From an uncultured Clostridia bacterium (lineage in GTDB: Bacteria > Bacillota > Clostridia > Oscillospirales > Acutalibacteraceae), in NCBI GenBank assembly GCA_945874765.1, contig CAMCHQ010000010.1, forward strand, positions 1 to 64,000: a stretch of 64,000 nt of DNA, read 5' to 3'. Below the pieces are notes generated by a model that did not search any database, was not told where the DNA came from, and saw only the letters and a program-made list of their open reading frames with translations. Each line of letters starts with the position of its first letter. Positions within the stretch are counted from its first letter, which is position 1. A program made the position numbers and the translations under genes. This document shows positions 16,902 through 25,524 of the stretch, one piece after another.

Positions 16902-17843
16902 ATGTCAACTAAAGATGAGGTTTTATCCCGACTTTTGAAAGCCGATGATTATGTCAGCGGTGAGGAACTTGCAAAGGAAATCGGTGTAAGCCGTGCGGCA
17001 ATATGGAAAGCGATTAAATCCCTTGAAAAAAGCGGATACGATATTGAGGGTGTTACAAAATGCGGTTATAAACTTAGGCAAAATAACCGTTTGGTTACTG
17101 CCGAAAGCGTTAAGGCACTTCTTGAAAATGATATAGAAGTAACTCATTTTGATACTATTGATTCAACCAATACATACTGCAAAAGGCTTTTGGCTGACGG
17201 CAAGCAGGGCGAATTTCTTGTTACAGCCGATAAGCAGACGGCAGGCAGAGGCAGGCAGGGCAAAAGCTTTTATTCTCCGAGTGAAACGGGAATATATTTT
17301 TCTCTTGTTATCCGTCCCGATACTTCACTTCAAAATGCTGTTACCGCCACCACCGCCGCTTCTGTTGCAGTGTGCAAAGCGATTGAAAAAATCACTGATT
17401 TAAAGCCGAAGATTAAATGGGTAAACGACGTCTATTTAAACGGCAAAAAAGTTTGCGGAATTTTGACCGAAGCAACAACGGATTTTGAATCGGGAACGGT
17501 TGACAGCGTTATAATAGGTATAGGTATTAATATCAGCACTACAAAATTTCCGAGTGACGTTCAGGGAGCAGGTTGTCTTGACGTTGATGTAAACCGCAGT
17601 GCACTTATTGCCGAAACGGTTAATGAACTTATGAAAATTGCCGGCGGTGATTATGCAAGTTTTATTGATTATTATCGCAGTCACTCTATGGTAATAGGCG
17701 AAAAGATTAAATTTATCCAAAACGGTGCAACAACTTATGCAACAGCGACTGCCATTGACGAACGTGGCGGACTTGAAGTTGAACTTGAAAACGGAGAAAA
17801 AAAGGTTTTGCGTTCGGGTGAAATAACAGTAAGAAAAGTTTAA
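16902..17843 (+). CDS. birA: BirA bifunctional biotin ligase and repressor
   Basis: A 313-residue BirA. The N-terminal 60 residues form a winged helix (VSGEELAKEIGVSRAAIWKAI). The ligase core has the biotinyl-AMP loop GRGRQGKSFYSP and KWVNDVYLNGKKVCGILTE. A C-terminal SH3-like domain follows. It activates biotin with ATP and attaches it to carboxylases, and should repress biotin genes. GAGAGGGG at 16886-16893, 8 nt before ATG 16902, decides the start. A repeat element begins just after the stop. Confidence 0.93.
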   Translation: MSTKDEVLSRLLKADDYVSGEELAKEIGVSRAAIWKAIKSLEKSGYDIEGVTKCGYKLRQNNRLVTAESVKALLENDIEVTHFDTIDSTNTYCKRLLADGKQGEFLVTADKQTAGRGRQGKSFYSPSETGIYFSLVIRPDTSLQNAVTATTAASVAVCKAIEKITDLKPKIKWVNDVYLNGKKVCGILTEATTDFESGTVDSVIIGIGINISTTKFPSDVQGAGCLDVDVNRSALIAETVNELMKIAGGDYASFIDYYRSHSMVIGEKIKFIQNGATTYATATAIDERGGLEVELENGEKKVLRSGEITVRKV

Positions 17844-17845
17844 CA

Positions 17846-18070
17846 GACTTTGACAAAGTGGCTAAAACGCACCGAATATAATAAATAAACATTTTTGCCT
17901 CCCTTGCAAAGGGAGGTGGGTGCAACTTGTTGCACTCAGAGGGATTGGAAAAATGGCAAGGACATCGAGTCCTTGCCATTTTTGGCGCTTTCCGTCTTTT
18001 GCTCGGGGGCAGTACCCACGTACAGCACCCGCTCGCAAAATACGAAATTTATCTCACTTTCTCGAAGTCT
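17846..18070. repeat. Small inverted-repeat element, copy A (MITE-like)
   Basis: A 225-bp non-coding element related to the one at 51686-51977. Its ends are imperfect inverted repeats (AGACTTTGACAAAGTG on the left, CACTTTCTCGAAGTCT on the right). It holds a CCTCCCTTGCAAAGGGAGG palindrome and a stem around TGGCAAGGAC/GTCCTTGCCA. About 150 nt match copy B closely. It begins 3 nt after the birA stop. No transposase is present, so it would need one in trans. Confidence 0.8.
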
Positions 18071-18354
18071 GACAGCTTATAAAATTTATTGTTAGACTTT
18101 TTTAAAAGCTGATAAAGACGTCTTTATTTTTTTTGAGAAATTATAATTTTCTTTAAATGATAAATAATAGAAATGTTAGGCTTGTGTTAAACTAAATGAA
18201 GAAAAGGTTAAATTAAAATTAATGATATTTATCGTGATTTTATCGGAATTTTAACCGTATTTTTGGGGTTTTTTAATATGGCGGGTGTATTCTTTGAATG
18301 TACCTTGATAAAGGTATTTACACAAACACTTGTATTTTGGAAAGGATTAAGAAA
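18071..18354 (+). promoter_or_regulatory. Upstream region of pstS with candidate Pho-box repeats
   Basis: This AT-rich stretch precedes pstS. TTTATCG, TTTAACC and TTTTTGG start at 18239, 18250 and 18261, an 11-bp period like PhoP boxes. TAATAT at 18274-18279 could be the -10. The match is weaker than at the 32.8-kb transporter. Confidence 0.4.
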
Positions 18355-19245
18355 ATGACAAAGAAAAGTATAATCATAAGTGTAATTTCGGTTATTTGCC
18401 TTGTAGGCATAGTATCATTTGCAATGTACGGCTGTTCATCAAACGGCAAGGAAAAAGAAGAAAAATCAGGCGTGACAGGTCAAATTACGGTTATCAGCCG
18501 TGAGGAAGGTTCGGGAACAAGAGACGCATTTGTTGAACTTATGGGTATCACAGATGAAAAAGGCAACGATATCACAACAGACAGCGCCGAACTTACAAAT
18601 TCAACTTCTGTTATGATGTCAACCGTAAAGGGCAATAAAAACGCAATCGGCTACGTATCATTAGGCTCACTTTCAAGTGACGTTAAAGCGGTTAAACTTG
18701 ACGGCGTTGCTCCCTCAACAGATACCGTTAAAGACGGAAGTTATAAACTCCAAAGACCTTTTAAAATTGCTTATATCGATTCAAAACTTACCGATATCGA
18801 TAAAGATTTCATTTCGTTTATCACTTCAAAACAGGGTGAGGCAATCATAGCAAAAGAGGGCTATATTTCGTCAGAAGCTAAAGAGGATTACGCCGCTTCG
18901 GGCAAAAAAGGTACAATCACAATTGCAGGTTCAACCTCGGTTGCTCCCGTTATGAACGTTCTTGCGGACGAATATAAAAAACTTAACCCCGACGTTAAAA
19001 TCGAAATTCAGGAATCGGGTTCTTCCGCAGGTATTGAATCGGCAATGCAGGGCGCAGTTGAAATTGCTATGAGTTCAAGAGAACTTAAAGATGACGAGGC
19101 AAAAACACTTAAAGCGCAGACAATTGCTCTTGACGGTATTGCAGTTATCGTAAACAGCGCAAACACTTTGGACAACTTGACAAGCGAGCAGGTTAAAAAT
19201 ATTTTTGCGGGAAACGTGTCAACTTGGGAAGAGGTTACAAAATAA
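18355..19245 (+). CDS. pstS: Phosphate-binding lipoprotein PstS, permuted order
   Basis: A 296-residue phosphate receptor with a signal peptide ending at Cys27. The two halves of PstS appear in swapped order. The segment ISREEGSGTRDAF, normally in the middle, comes first (about residues 47-60). The segment IAGSTSVAPVMNVLADEY, normally at the start, comes after residue 200, followed by ESGSSAGIESA, SSRELKD and LDGIAVIVN. The chain ends at NIFAGNVSTWEEV, where a normal PstS would continue into the first segment. The same fold can arise by circular permutation. GGAAAGGA at 18339-18346 supports ATG 18355 over 18298. Confidence 0.88.
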   Translation: MTKKSIIISVISVICLVGIVSFAMYGCSSNGKEKEEKSGVTGQITVISREEGSGTRDAFVELMGITDEKGNDITTDSAELTNSTSVMMSTVKGNKNAIGYVSLGSLSSDVKAVKLDGVAPSTDTVKDGSYKLQRPFKIAYIDSKLTDIDKDFISFITSKQGEAIIAKEGYISSEAKEDYAASGKKGTITIAGSTSVAPVMNVLADEYKKLNPDVKIEIQESGSSAGIESAMQGAVEIAMSSRELKDDEAKTLKAQTIALDGIAVIVNSANTLDNLTSEQVKNIFAGNVSTWEEVTK

Positions 19246-19246
19246 C

Positions 19247-20098
19247 TTGAAAAAATTTAAAGAAATTGCAATGCGTATAGTTTTTTTGCTATGCGCATTT
19301 CTGTCGGTAGTGGCCGTCGTTTTTGTATGCAAATTCATTTTTGAAAACGGCATTCCGGCAATTAAGGAAATAGGATTTAAAAATTTCATATTGGGCAAAA
19401 CGTGGAAACCGAAGCAGGAAATTTTCGGCATTTTTCCTATGATACTCGGCAGTATTTATGTTACGGCAGGTGCAATTATTATCGGTGTGCCTATCGGTGT
19501 TCTTACGGCGGTATTTCTTGCATTTTATTGTCCGAAAAAACTTTATTCGATTATGAAACCTGTAGTAAATCTTCTCGCAGGTATTCCGTCAATCGTTTAC
19601 GGCTTTTTCTGCCTTGTTGCGGTTGTGCCGATTATTCAAAAGCTGACAAATACAAGCGGTAAGGGCGTTTTGACTGCTTCAATACTTTTGGGAATTATGA
19701 TACTTCCGACGATTATTAATACTTGCGAATCATCACTGAGAAGCGTTGCTCCGTCTTATTACGAAGGCTCTCTCGCACTCGGTGCGACAAAGGAATACAG
19801 CATATTCAAAGCGGTTTTTCCCGTTGCAAAATCGGGTATAGTCAGCGGAATAATTCTCGGTATCGGCAGAGCGGTCGGTGAAACTATGGCTGTTGTAATG
19901 ATTGCGGGCAATCAGGCGATTATTCCGAAATCAATCACTTCGGGTGTACGTACGCTTACAGGCAATATTGTGCTTGAAATGGCTTATGCTTCGGGGCTTC
20001 ACAGACGTGCGCTTATTGCAACGGCGGCAGTACTTTTTGTGTTTGTTTTGATAATCAATTTGTGCTTCTCTCTTGCCGTTCATAAAAAGGAGGGGTGA
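19247..20098 (+). CDS. pstC: Phosphate ABC transporter permease PstC
   Basis: A 283-residue inner-membrane permease with about six helices, in the high-affinity phosphate transporter. The conserved AGIPSIVYGFF loop and the EAA-like segment YEGSLALGATKEYSIFKAVFP contact the PstB ATPase. The start is probably TTG 19247, just after the pstS stop, with GAGG upstream; ATG 19271 is the alternative. It follows pstS and precedes pstA in one operon. Confidence 0.92.
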   Translation: MKKFKEIAMRIVFLLCAFLSVVAVVFVCKFIFENGIPAIKEIGFKNFILGKTWKPKQEIFGIFPMILGSIYVTAGAIIIGVPIGVLTAVFLAFYCPKKLYSIMKPVVNLLAGIPSIVYGFFCLVAVVPIIQKLTNTSGKGVLTASILLGIMILPTIINTCESSLRSVAPSYYEGSLALGATKEYSIFKAVFPVAKSGIVSGIILGIGRAVGETMAVVMIAGNQAIIPKSITSGVRTLTGNIVLEMAYASGLHRRALIATAAVLFVFVLIINLCFSLAVHKKEG

Positions 20099-20100
20099 AT

Positions 20101-20937
20101 ATGAGAAAATTAAAAGAATATCTCAAAAAGCCTTTGTCTTTTGTAATGCTTTTGCTTATTATAATCAGCACGGTTATAACGGCACTTACGGTTGTTTTTA
20201 TTATAGGCTATATTCTTATAAAAGGCGTACCTAATCTTTCCCCACAGCTTTTTTCTCTTAAATATTCATCGTCTAATCAGTCAATGCTCCCGTCGATTAT
20301 AAATACGGTTTATCTGACTGCGCTTACACTCATTTTAGCTGTTCCCATCGGCATTTTTTCGGCGATTTATTTGGCGGAATATTCAAGGAAAAATTCGCTT
20401 TTTGTAAAAATAATCAATGTTGCAAACGAAACTCTGTCGGGTATTCCGTCAATCGTTTACGGTTTATTTGGCTTTCTTGCATTTGTTATCTCAAAAAAGT
20501 GGGGCTATTCGCTTTTGGCTGGTGTAATCACTCTCGCAATTATGGTTTTGCCGCTTATTATCAGAACGTCACAAGAGGCAATGCTCGGCGTCGATAACAG
20601 CTTTCGTGAAGCGTCTTACGGTCTCGGAGCAGGCAAGCTTCGCACTGTTTTTAAAATAGTTTTACCGTCTGCAATGCCGGGCATTCTCTCCGGTATAATT
20701 TTGGCAATAGGCAGAATAGTCGGCGAAACGGCGGCGCTCATTTATACTGCAGGAACGGTACCGGAGGTTGCAACAAAACTTACTTCCTCTTCCCGTACAA
20801 TATCCGTTCACCTTTATTGTCTTTTAAACGAGGGACTTTATACCGAACAGGCTTATGCAACTGCGGTTGTGCTTATTATTTTTGTTGTGATAATAAATGC
20901 ACTTTCAAATGCGCTTGCAAAGAAAATTATGAAATAA
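20101..20937 (+). CDS. pstA: Phosphate ABC transporter permease PstA
   Basis: A 278-residue permease, the partner of PstC. It shows the matching loop SGIPSIVYGLFGF and the segment REASYGLGAGKLRTVFKIVLP that docks on PstB. AAAGGAGGGG ends 6 nt before ATG 20101; the GTG at 20095 lies within that SD. It starts 2 nt after the pstC stop. Confidence 0.93.
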   Translation: MRKLKEYLKKPLSFVMLLLIIISTVITALTVVFIIGYILIKGVPNLSPQLFSLKYSSSNQSMLPSIINTVYLTALTLILAVPIGIFSAIYLAEYSRKNSLFVKIINVANETLSGIPSIVYGLFGFLAFVISKKWGYSLLAGVITLAIMVLPLIIRTSQEAMLGVDNSFREASYGLGAGKLRTVFKIVLPSAMPGILSGIILAIGRIVGETAALIYTAGTVPEVATKLTSSSRTISVHLYCLLNEGLYTEQAYATAVVLIIFVVIINALSNALAKKIMK

Positions 20938-20946
20938 GGATATGAA

Positions 20947-21693
20947 ATGAATAAATTTGAAATTGAAAATTTAGAGCTTTATTACGGCGATTTTAAAGCT
21001 TTGAAAAATATAAATATGAATATCTCACCAAATGAGATAACAGCTTTTATAGGTCCGTCGGGCTGCGGCAAATCAACCCTTTTGAAAACTCTTGACAGAA
21101 TGAATGACCTTGTGGATACCTGTAAAATAAACGGCAGCGTCAAATATGACGGCAAGGATATTTATTCTTATGATATTAACGAACTTCGCAAAAACGTCGC
21201 AATGGTTTTCCAAAAACCGAACCCTTTTGCAATGAGCATTTACGATAACGTTGCCTACGGTCCTAAAACTCACGGCATTCGTTCTAAAAAGGAACTTGAC
21301 GAGATAGTTGAAAAATCGCTTAAACAGGCGGCGCTTTGGGACGAGGTCGGCGATAAGCTTAAAAAGAGTGCGCTTGCTCTTTCGGGCGGTCAACAGCAAA
21401 GGCTTTGCATTGCACGTACTCTTGCGGTTAATCCCGATGTTATTCTTATGGACGAGCCTACTTCCGCACTCGACCCCATTTCAACGTCAAAAATAGAGGA
21501 ACTTGCGCTTGAACTGAAAAAGGATTATACAATCATAATTGTTACTCATTCTATGCAGCAGGCAAAGCGTATTTCAAATAAGACGGCATTTTTCCTTTTG
21601 GGTGAAGTTATTGAATTTGACGAAACCGAGAAGATTTTTTCAAATCCACGTGATGAGCGCACCGACGCATATATAAACGGCAGATTCGGATAA
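20947..21693 (+). CDS. pstB: Phosphate ABC transporter ATPase PstB
   Basis: A 248-residue ABC ATPase. Walker A is GPSGCGKST, the Q-loop is [12 protein letters not shown] (typical of PstB), the signature is LSGGQQQR and Walker B is [13 protein letters not shown]. It powers phosphate import. No phoU follows; the only PhoU-like sequence in the window is the C-terminal part of the Na/Pi transporter at 33-34.7 kb. Confidence 0.95.
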   Translation: MNKFEIENLELYYGDFKALKNINMNISPNEITAFIGPSGCGKSTLLKTLDRMNDLVDTCKINGSVKYDGKDIYSYDINELRKNVAMVFQKPNPFAMSIYDNVAYGPKTHGIRSKKELDEIVEKSLKQAALWDEVGDKLKKSALALSGGQQQRLCIARTLAVNPDVILMDEPTSALDPISTSKIEELALELKKDYTIIIVTHSMQQAKRISNKTAFFLLGEVIEFDETEKIFSNPRDERTDAYINGRFG

Positions 21694-21695
21694 AA

Positions 21696-21738
21696 AATAA
21701 TCCCCCGTAAGCGCTAAACCTACGAGGGATTATTGTGT
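21696..21738. terminator. Terminator after pst operon
   Basis: AATAATCCCCCGTA at 21696-21709 pairs with TACGAGGGATTATT at 21721-21734, followed by TGTGTTT. It lies between convergent genes and may serve both. Confidence 0.75.
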
Positions 21739-21745
21739 TTTATAT

Positions 21746-22012
21746 TTATTTTTCAAGAAGGTTGTTGTCTTCGAGCATTTTTATGAATTTTTCAATATCT
21801 CGTCTTGCCGTTTCTTCGTCGATGTCATATTCTTCAAGAACTTTTTTGATAACCTCTTCTTCAGTCGTATCGTTTACCATTGAATCCCAAAAAAACGAAC
21901 CCGAATCATTGAGCGTAATCATTCCGTTAAAATCCTTTGTGGCAGAGCCTACTGGAACTACTATATTTGAACCGGCAATTTTTCTTTTTGCAAAGCCGCT
22001 TTTGATTTTCAT
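21746..22012 (-). CDS. Orphan PqqD-family protein
   Basis: An 88-residue protein of the PqqD fold. The typical segments LNDSGSFFWDSM and EEYDIDEETARRDIEKFIKML are visible. PqqD-like proteins bind a precursor peptide and hand it to a radical SAM enzyme during RiPP synthesis. No radical SAM partner or precursor is next to it here. Orphan copies are common in Clostridia. It is a single-gene transcript. Confidence 0.75.
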   Translation of the reverse strand: MKIKSGFAKRKIAGSNIVVPVGSATKDFNGMITLNDSGSFFWDSMVNDTTEEEVIKKVLEEYDIDEETARRDIEKFIKMLEDNNLLEK

Positions 22013-22140
22013 ATTACTTTTTTTCCTTTCAAATGCTGAATTTTAGTATTAATATTGTACCAAAATTGAATGATTTTTTCAAGTTTTCTTATAATAGTAT
22101 CTAAATCATAAAAGTTTTGACAAAAAATTAGCATTTACTC

Positions 22141-22169
22141 TTGAAGATAGACAGGCAATTGGGTATAAT
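22141..22169 (+). promoter_or_regulatory. Promoter of the NifU-like/GGGtGRT operon
   Basis: TTGAAG at 22141-22146 and TATAAT at 22164-22169 with a 17-nt spacer, about 70 nt before the first ATG. Confidence 0.6.
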
Positions 22170-22239
22170 ATTTGTGATAATTTTATAAATTATTATTTTT
22201 GGCAATATTAAAAGCTAAAATATGGAAGGAGTAATTCAA

Positions 22240-22932
22240 ATGATTTATTCACATGAAGTTGAAACAATGTGTCCTGTAGCACAGGGCGTTGCTCACGGTG
22301 CTGCTCCGATTCCGGAGGAAGCAAAATGGGTAAAGGCAAAAGAAATTAAAGATATTTCAGGCTTCACACACGGTGTAGGTTGGTGTGCACCTCAGCAGGG
22401 TACCTGTAAGCTCAGCCTTAACATTAAGGGCGGTGTTATTCAGGAAGCTCTTGTTGAGACAGTAGGTTGCTCAGGTATGACTCACTCAGCTGCTATGGCT
22501 GCTGAAATTCTTCCGGGCAGAACTATTCTTGAAGCTCTTAACACAGACCTTGTTTGTGACGCTATTAACACAGCTATGAGAGAGCTTTTCCTCCAGATCG
22601 TTTACGGTCGTTCACAGAGTGCTTTCTCTGATGACGGTCTTGCAATCGGTGCAGGTCTTGAGGACCTCGGTAAAGGTCTTCGTTCACAGGTTGGTACGAT
22701 GTACGGTACTCTTGCAAAGGGTCCTCGTTACCTTGAAATGACAGACGGTTATGTAACAGGTATTGCTCTTGATGCCGACAACGAAATCATCGGTTACAAG
22801 TTCGTAAACTTCGGCAAGATGATGGACTTCATTAAGGCTGGCGACGATGCTAACACAGCATTTGAGAAGGCTCAGGGTCAGTACGGCAGAGTTGATGATG
22901 CAGTTAAGATTATCGACCCAAGAAAAGAATAA
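22240..22932 (+). CDS. NifU-like scaffold protein paired with GGGtGRT protein
   Basis: A 230-residue protein related to the NifU/IscU Fe-S scaffold. Cysteines sit in METMCP, GWCAPQQGTCKL and the scaffold-type loop VETVGCSGMTHSAAMAAEIL. The segment LSLNIKGGVIQEALVETVGC mirrors the IscU core. It is longer than IscU (about 130), with extra C-terminal sequence. AAGGAG 8 nt upstream supports ATG 22240. Codons are strongly biased to GCT, GGT, CTT and AAG, as in highly expressed genes. It forms an operon with the GGGtGRT gene, a pairing I recall as conserved. The role is unknown. Confidence 0.75.
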   Translation: MIYSHEVETMCPVAQGVAHGAAPIPEEAKWVKAKEIKDISGFTHGVGWCAPQQGTCKLSLNIKGGVIQEALVETVGCSGMTHSAAMAAEILPGRTILEALNTDLVCDAINTAMRELFLQIVYGRSQSAFSDDGLAIGAGLEDLGKGLRSQVGTMYGTLAKGPRYLEMTDGYVTGIALDADNEIIGYKFVNFGKMMDFIKAGDDANTAFEKAQGQYGRVDDAVKIIDPRKE

Positions 22933-22946
22933 GGAGGAAAAAGACA

Positions 22947-23942
22947 ATGGCTTTATTTGAATCATATGAAAGAAGAGAGAAACAAATTCTTGATGTTCTC
23001 GCTCAGTACGATATTAAATCAATTGAAGAGTGCAGAGAAATCTGTCAGGCTAAAGGCTTTGATCCTTATAAAATCGTTGAGGGTATTCAGCCAATCTGCT
23101 TTGAAAACGCAAAGTGGGCTTATACTGTAGGCTGCGCAATCGCTCTTAAGAAGGGTGTTAAGACTGCTGCCGAGGCTGCTGCTGCAATCGGTGAGGGTCT
23201 TCAGTCATTCTGTATTCCGGGTTCGGTTGCTGACCAGAGAAAAGTAGGTCTTGGCCACGGTAACCTCGGTAAGATGCTTCTTGAAGAGGAAACAGAGTGC
23301 TTCGCATTCCTTGCAGGTCACGAATCATTCGCTGCTGCCGAAGGCGCTATCGGTATCGCTGAAAAGGCTAACAAGGTTAGAAAAAAACCTCTTCGTGTTA
23401 TTCTTAACGGTCTTGGTAAAGACGCAGCTCAGATTATCGCAAGAATCAACGGCTTCACATATATTGAAACCGAAATGGATTATTATACAGGCGAGGTTAA
23501 GGAAGTATTCCGCAAGGCTTACTCTGACGGACTTCGTTCAAAGGTTAACTGCTACGGCGCTAACGACGTAACAGAAGGCGTTGCTATTATGTGGAAGGAA
23601 AATGTTGACGTTTCTATCACAGGTAACTCAACTAACCCAACACGTTTCCAGCATCCTGTTGCAGGCACATATAAGAAGGAACGTCTTGAAGCCGGCAAGA
23701 AGTATTTCTCAGTTGCATCAGGCGGCGGCACAGGCCGTACTCTTCATCCTGATAATATGGCAGCAGGTCCTGCTTCATACGGTATGACAGATACTATGGG
23801 CAGAATGCACTCAGACGCTCAGTTCGCAGGTTCATCTTCAGTTCCTGCTCATGTTGAGATGATGGGTCTTATCGGTATGGGTAACAACCCGATGGTCGGC
23901 GCAACCGTAGCATGTGCTGTTGCAGTTGCAGAGGCTCTTTAA
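22947..23942 (+). CDS. GGGtGRT family protein
   Basis: A 331-residue protein of the GGGtGRT family, named for its motif, seen here as SVASGGGTGRTLHPDN near residue 267. The C-terminal part has many Gly and Met residues (YGMTDTMGRMHSDAQFAGSS), and five cysteines are spread through the chain. AAGGAGG lies 7 nt before the ATG, and the gene follows the NifU-like gene by 14 nt. Both share the same high-expression codon bias. No catalytic role is established to my knowledge. An Fe-S or redox function is a guess from the partner. Confidence 0.85.
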   Translation: MALFESYERREKQILDVLAQYDIKSIEECREICQAKGFDPYKIVEGIQPICFENAKWAYTVGCAIALKKGVKTAAEAAAAIGEGLQSFCIPGSVADQRKVGLGHGNLGKMLLEEETECFAFLAGHESFAAAEGAIGIAEKANKVRKKPLRVILNGLGKDAAQIIARINGFTYIETEMDYYTGEVKEVFRKAYSDGLRSKVNCYGANDVTEGVAIMWKENVDVSITGNSTNPTRFQHPVAGTYKKERLEAGKKYFSVASGGGTGRTLHPDNMAAGPASYGMTDTMGRMHSDAQFAGSSSVPAHVEMMGLIGMGNNPMVGATVACAVAVAEAL

Positions 23943-24166
23943 TCGATAACTTAATAAGACGAAAGTGTTGGCGGTTGCGCCGACACGAGTGTCCAAAATA
24001 TGCAGCGTTTCGCAAGAAACGCTGTTTTATTTTGGTAGAAAAGGTCCGGTGGACCTTTTCGCAACTGAGTGATGTCACACGTTTTAATGCGTAGTGATAA
24101 TTCATTTTTTGGTGCGGTAGTTGCAGTTGCAGAGGCTCTTTAATCGAAAGCTTTAATAAGACGAAA
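23919..24166. repeat. Direct repeat of the GGGtGRT gene end around an insert
   Basis: A 46-bp sequence that includes the last codons and stop of the GGGtGRT gene (23919-23964) recurs at 24120-24166 with one gap and few mismatches. The first 27 nt are identical. The 155 bp between hold three hairpins: GTGTTGGCG/CGCCGACAC, CAGCGTTTC/GAAACGCTG and AAAAGGTCC/GGACCTTTT. The natural terminator lies after the second copy. Nothing in the insert looks like a gene. Confidence 0.8.
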
Positions 24167-24172
24167 ATTAAT

Positions 24173-24207
24173 AAAACCGATGTTTTGTAAAGAACATCGG
24201 TTTTTTG
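24173..24207 (+). terminator. Terminator of the GGGtGRT operon
   Basis: AAAACCGATGTT at 24173-24184 pairs with AACATCGGTTTT at 24193-24204, followed by more T. Confidence 0.85.
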
Positions 24208-24226
24208 TATATATAATAGTATTTAA

Positions 24227-24637
24227 TTATATTTCTTTTTTCATCCATTGGTGGGGGCAGTCCTCGTCAAAATCACGTTCGTCGAACGGGATATAGCCTT
24301 GCTTTTGGTAAAACGGCATTGCCTGTACTTGGGAATGAAGTCTTATTTCCCTGCCGCCTTTTTTTTTAATCAGTTTTTCTGCTTCGTTTACGATTTTTGC
24401 ACCCAAGTGATGACTGCGATATTCTTTCAATACGGCAAGCCTGCCGATATAGTAAATACCGTTTTGCTCATAAAATCTTACGGTTGCACATGGTTTGTCG
24501 TCGTCAAAAGTGACAAGGTGAGTTGATACTTTGTCAAGTTCGTCAAATTCATCTTTAAATCCCTGTTCACTCATAAACACGTTTATTCTTATATCCTTTG
24601 CGCCCTGCGGCAAGGTATCGTAGCTTTCAGTAGTCAA
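24227..24637 (-). CDS. GNAT N-acetyltransferase
   Basis: A 136-residue GNAT protein. The acetyl-CoA binding segment is RLAVLKEYRSHHLGAKIVNEAEKLI, and the C-terminal AMPFYQKQGYIP is characteristic. It resembles the YjcF/ElaA branch. The likely start is TTG 24637 with GGGGTG upstream. The acceptor substrate is unknown. It lies alone, convergent to the GGGtGRT operon. Confidence 0.83.
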   Translation of the reverse strand: MTTESYDTLPQGAKDIRINVFMSEQGFKDEFDELDKVSTHLVTFDDDKPCATVRFYEQNGIYYIGRLAVLKEYRSHHLGAKIVNEAEKLIKKKGGREIRLHSQVQAMPFYQKQGYIPFDERDFDEDCPHQWMKKEI

Positions 24638-24832
24638 TTAAAACACCCCAAATCAATCCTATTTTATCAAATTTGCTCTGTTATTGTCAAGAAAGTGCAG
24701 ATAAGCGAAAAAGGTTTGTGAAATATCAACAAAATATCAGCAATATTTTTTATATTGTGCTTTATTGCAAAATTAAACATTATGGTATAAAATATATTTT
24801 ATACTACAATAGTTTATTAAAGGGGTGTCACT

Positions 24833-25483
24833 ATGAGTGAAGAAAAAACAGTTTATACAATAACATCCGACAGAAATGAACGTGTATTTATTCACGCAAT
24901 GCCGGGTCATTTTGTTTCAAGCTCTTCTCATATTAATTTTTATATAGGAACGTCGGACATTAAGCATAACCACGATGTTTCGGTTGATGCTGCAATGATG
25001 CTTGCAAGCTATTATCACGAGAGAGGAATTGAGGTTGACACTGTTTTGTGCCTTTATGAAACTCAGGCTCTCGGCGCTTATCTTGCTCACGAACTTCAAC
25101 GTGCAAATATGCTCAATCCAAATCCCGACAGAACTGTTTATGTTCTCGGTCCCGAATATGACGCTCAGGGAAATATTATTTTCCGTGATAATCTTCGCAA
25201 ACTTATTACAGACAAAAAGGTTTTGCTTCTCATTTCCTGTATCACAAGCGGTAAAACGATTGACAGAGCAATGGAAAGCGTTAATTATTACGGCGGTGAA
25301 ACAGTCGGAATTTCTGCTGTTTTCTCTGCAATTGATGAAGTTGACGGCGTCAGTGTAAACAGTATATTTACTAAAGACGACGTACCGGGATATGAAGCAT
25401 ATCCTGCTCACGATTGTCCGCTTTGCCGTGAAAACAAAAAGGTTGACGCTATTACAAACGGCTACGGCTATTCTCTTCTTTAA
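24833..25483 (+). CDS. Phosphoribosyltransferase-fold protein, orotate-PRTase-like
   Basis: A 216-residue protein of the type I phosphoribosyltransferase fold. The PRPP-binding strand is KVLLLISCITSGKTIDRA near residue 127; the usual acidic pair is replaced by Ser-Cys before ITSGKT. A CPLC pair near the C-terminus (HDCPLCREN) is unusual and may bind metal. GGGGTG lies before the ATG. The altered acidic pair leaves enzymatic activity uncertain; a binding or regulatory role is possible. Confidence 0.72.
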   Translation: MSEEKTVYTITSDRNERVFIHAMPGHFVSSSSHINFYIGTSDIKHNHDVSVDAAMMLASYYHERGIEVDTVLCLYETQALGAYLAHELQRANMLNPNPDRTVYVLGPEYDAQGNIIFRDNLRKLITDKKVLLLISCITSGKTIDRAMESVNYYGGETVGISAVFSAIDEVDGVSVNSIFTKDDVPGYEAYPAHDCPLCRENKKVDAITNGYGYSLL

Positions 25484-25490
25484 AAATATC

Positions 25491-25518
25491 TTGACAAATT
25501 GTTTTAATTTGTTATAAT
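25491..25518 (+). promoter_or_regulatory. Promoter of the leucine operon
   Basis: TTGACA at 25491-25496 and TATAAT at 25513-25518, spacer 16 nt, just upstream of the T-box leader. Confidence 0.8.
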
Positions 25519-25524
25519 AGATTT

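Noticed and set aside
17895-18095. Small open frame inside repeat copy A
   Set aside because: The same frame appears in copy B because the DNA is repeated; no SD, and the sequence is made of palindromes.
22947-23942. Serine dehydratase subunit
   Set aside because: The Gly-rich end looked similar at first, but the GGGTGRT motif and the NifU-like partner fit the GGGtGRT family.
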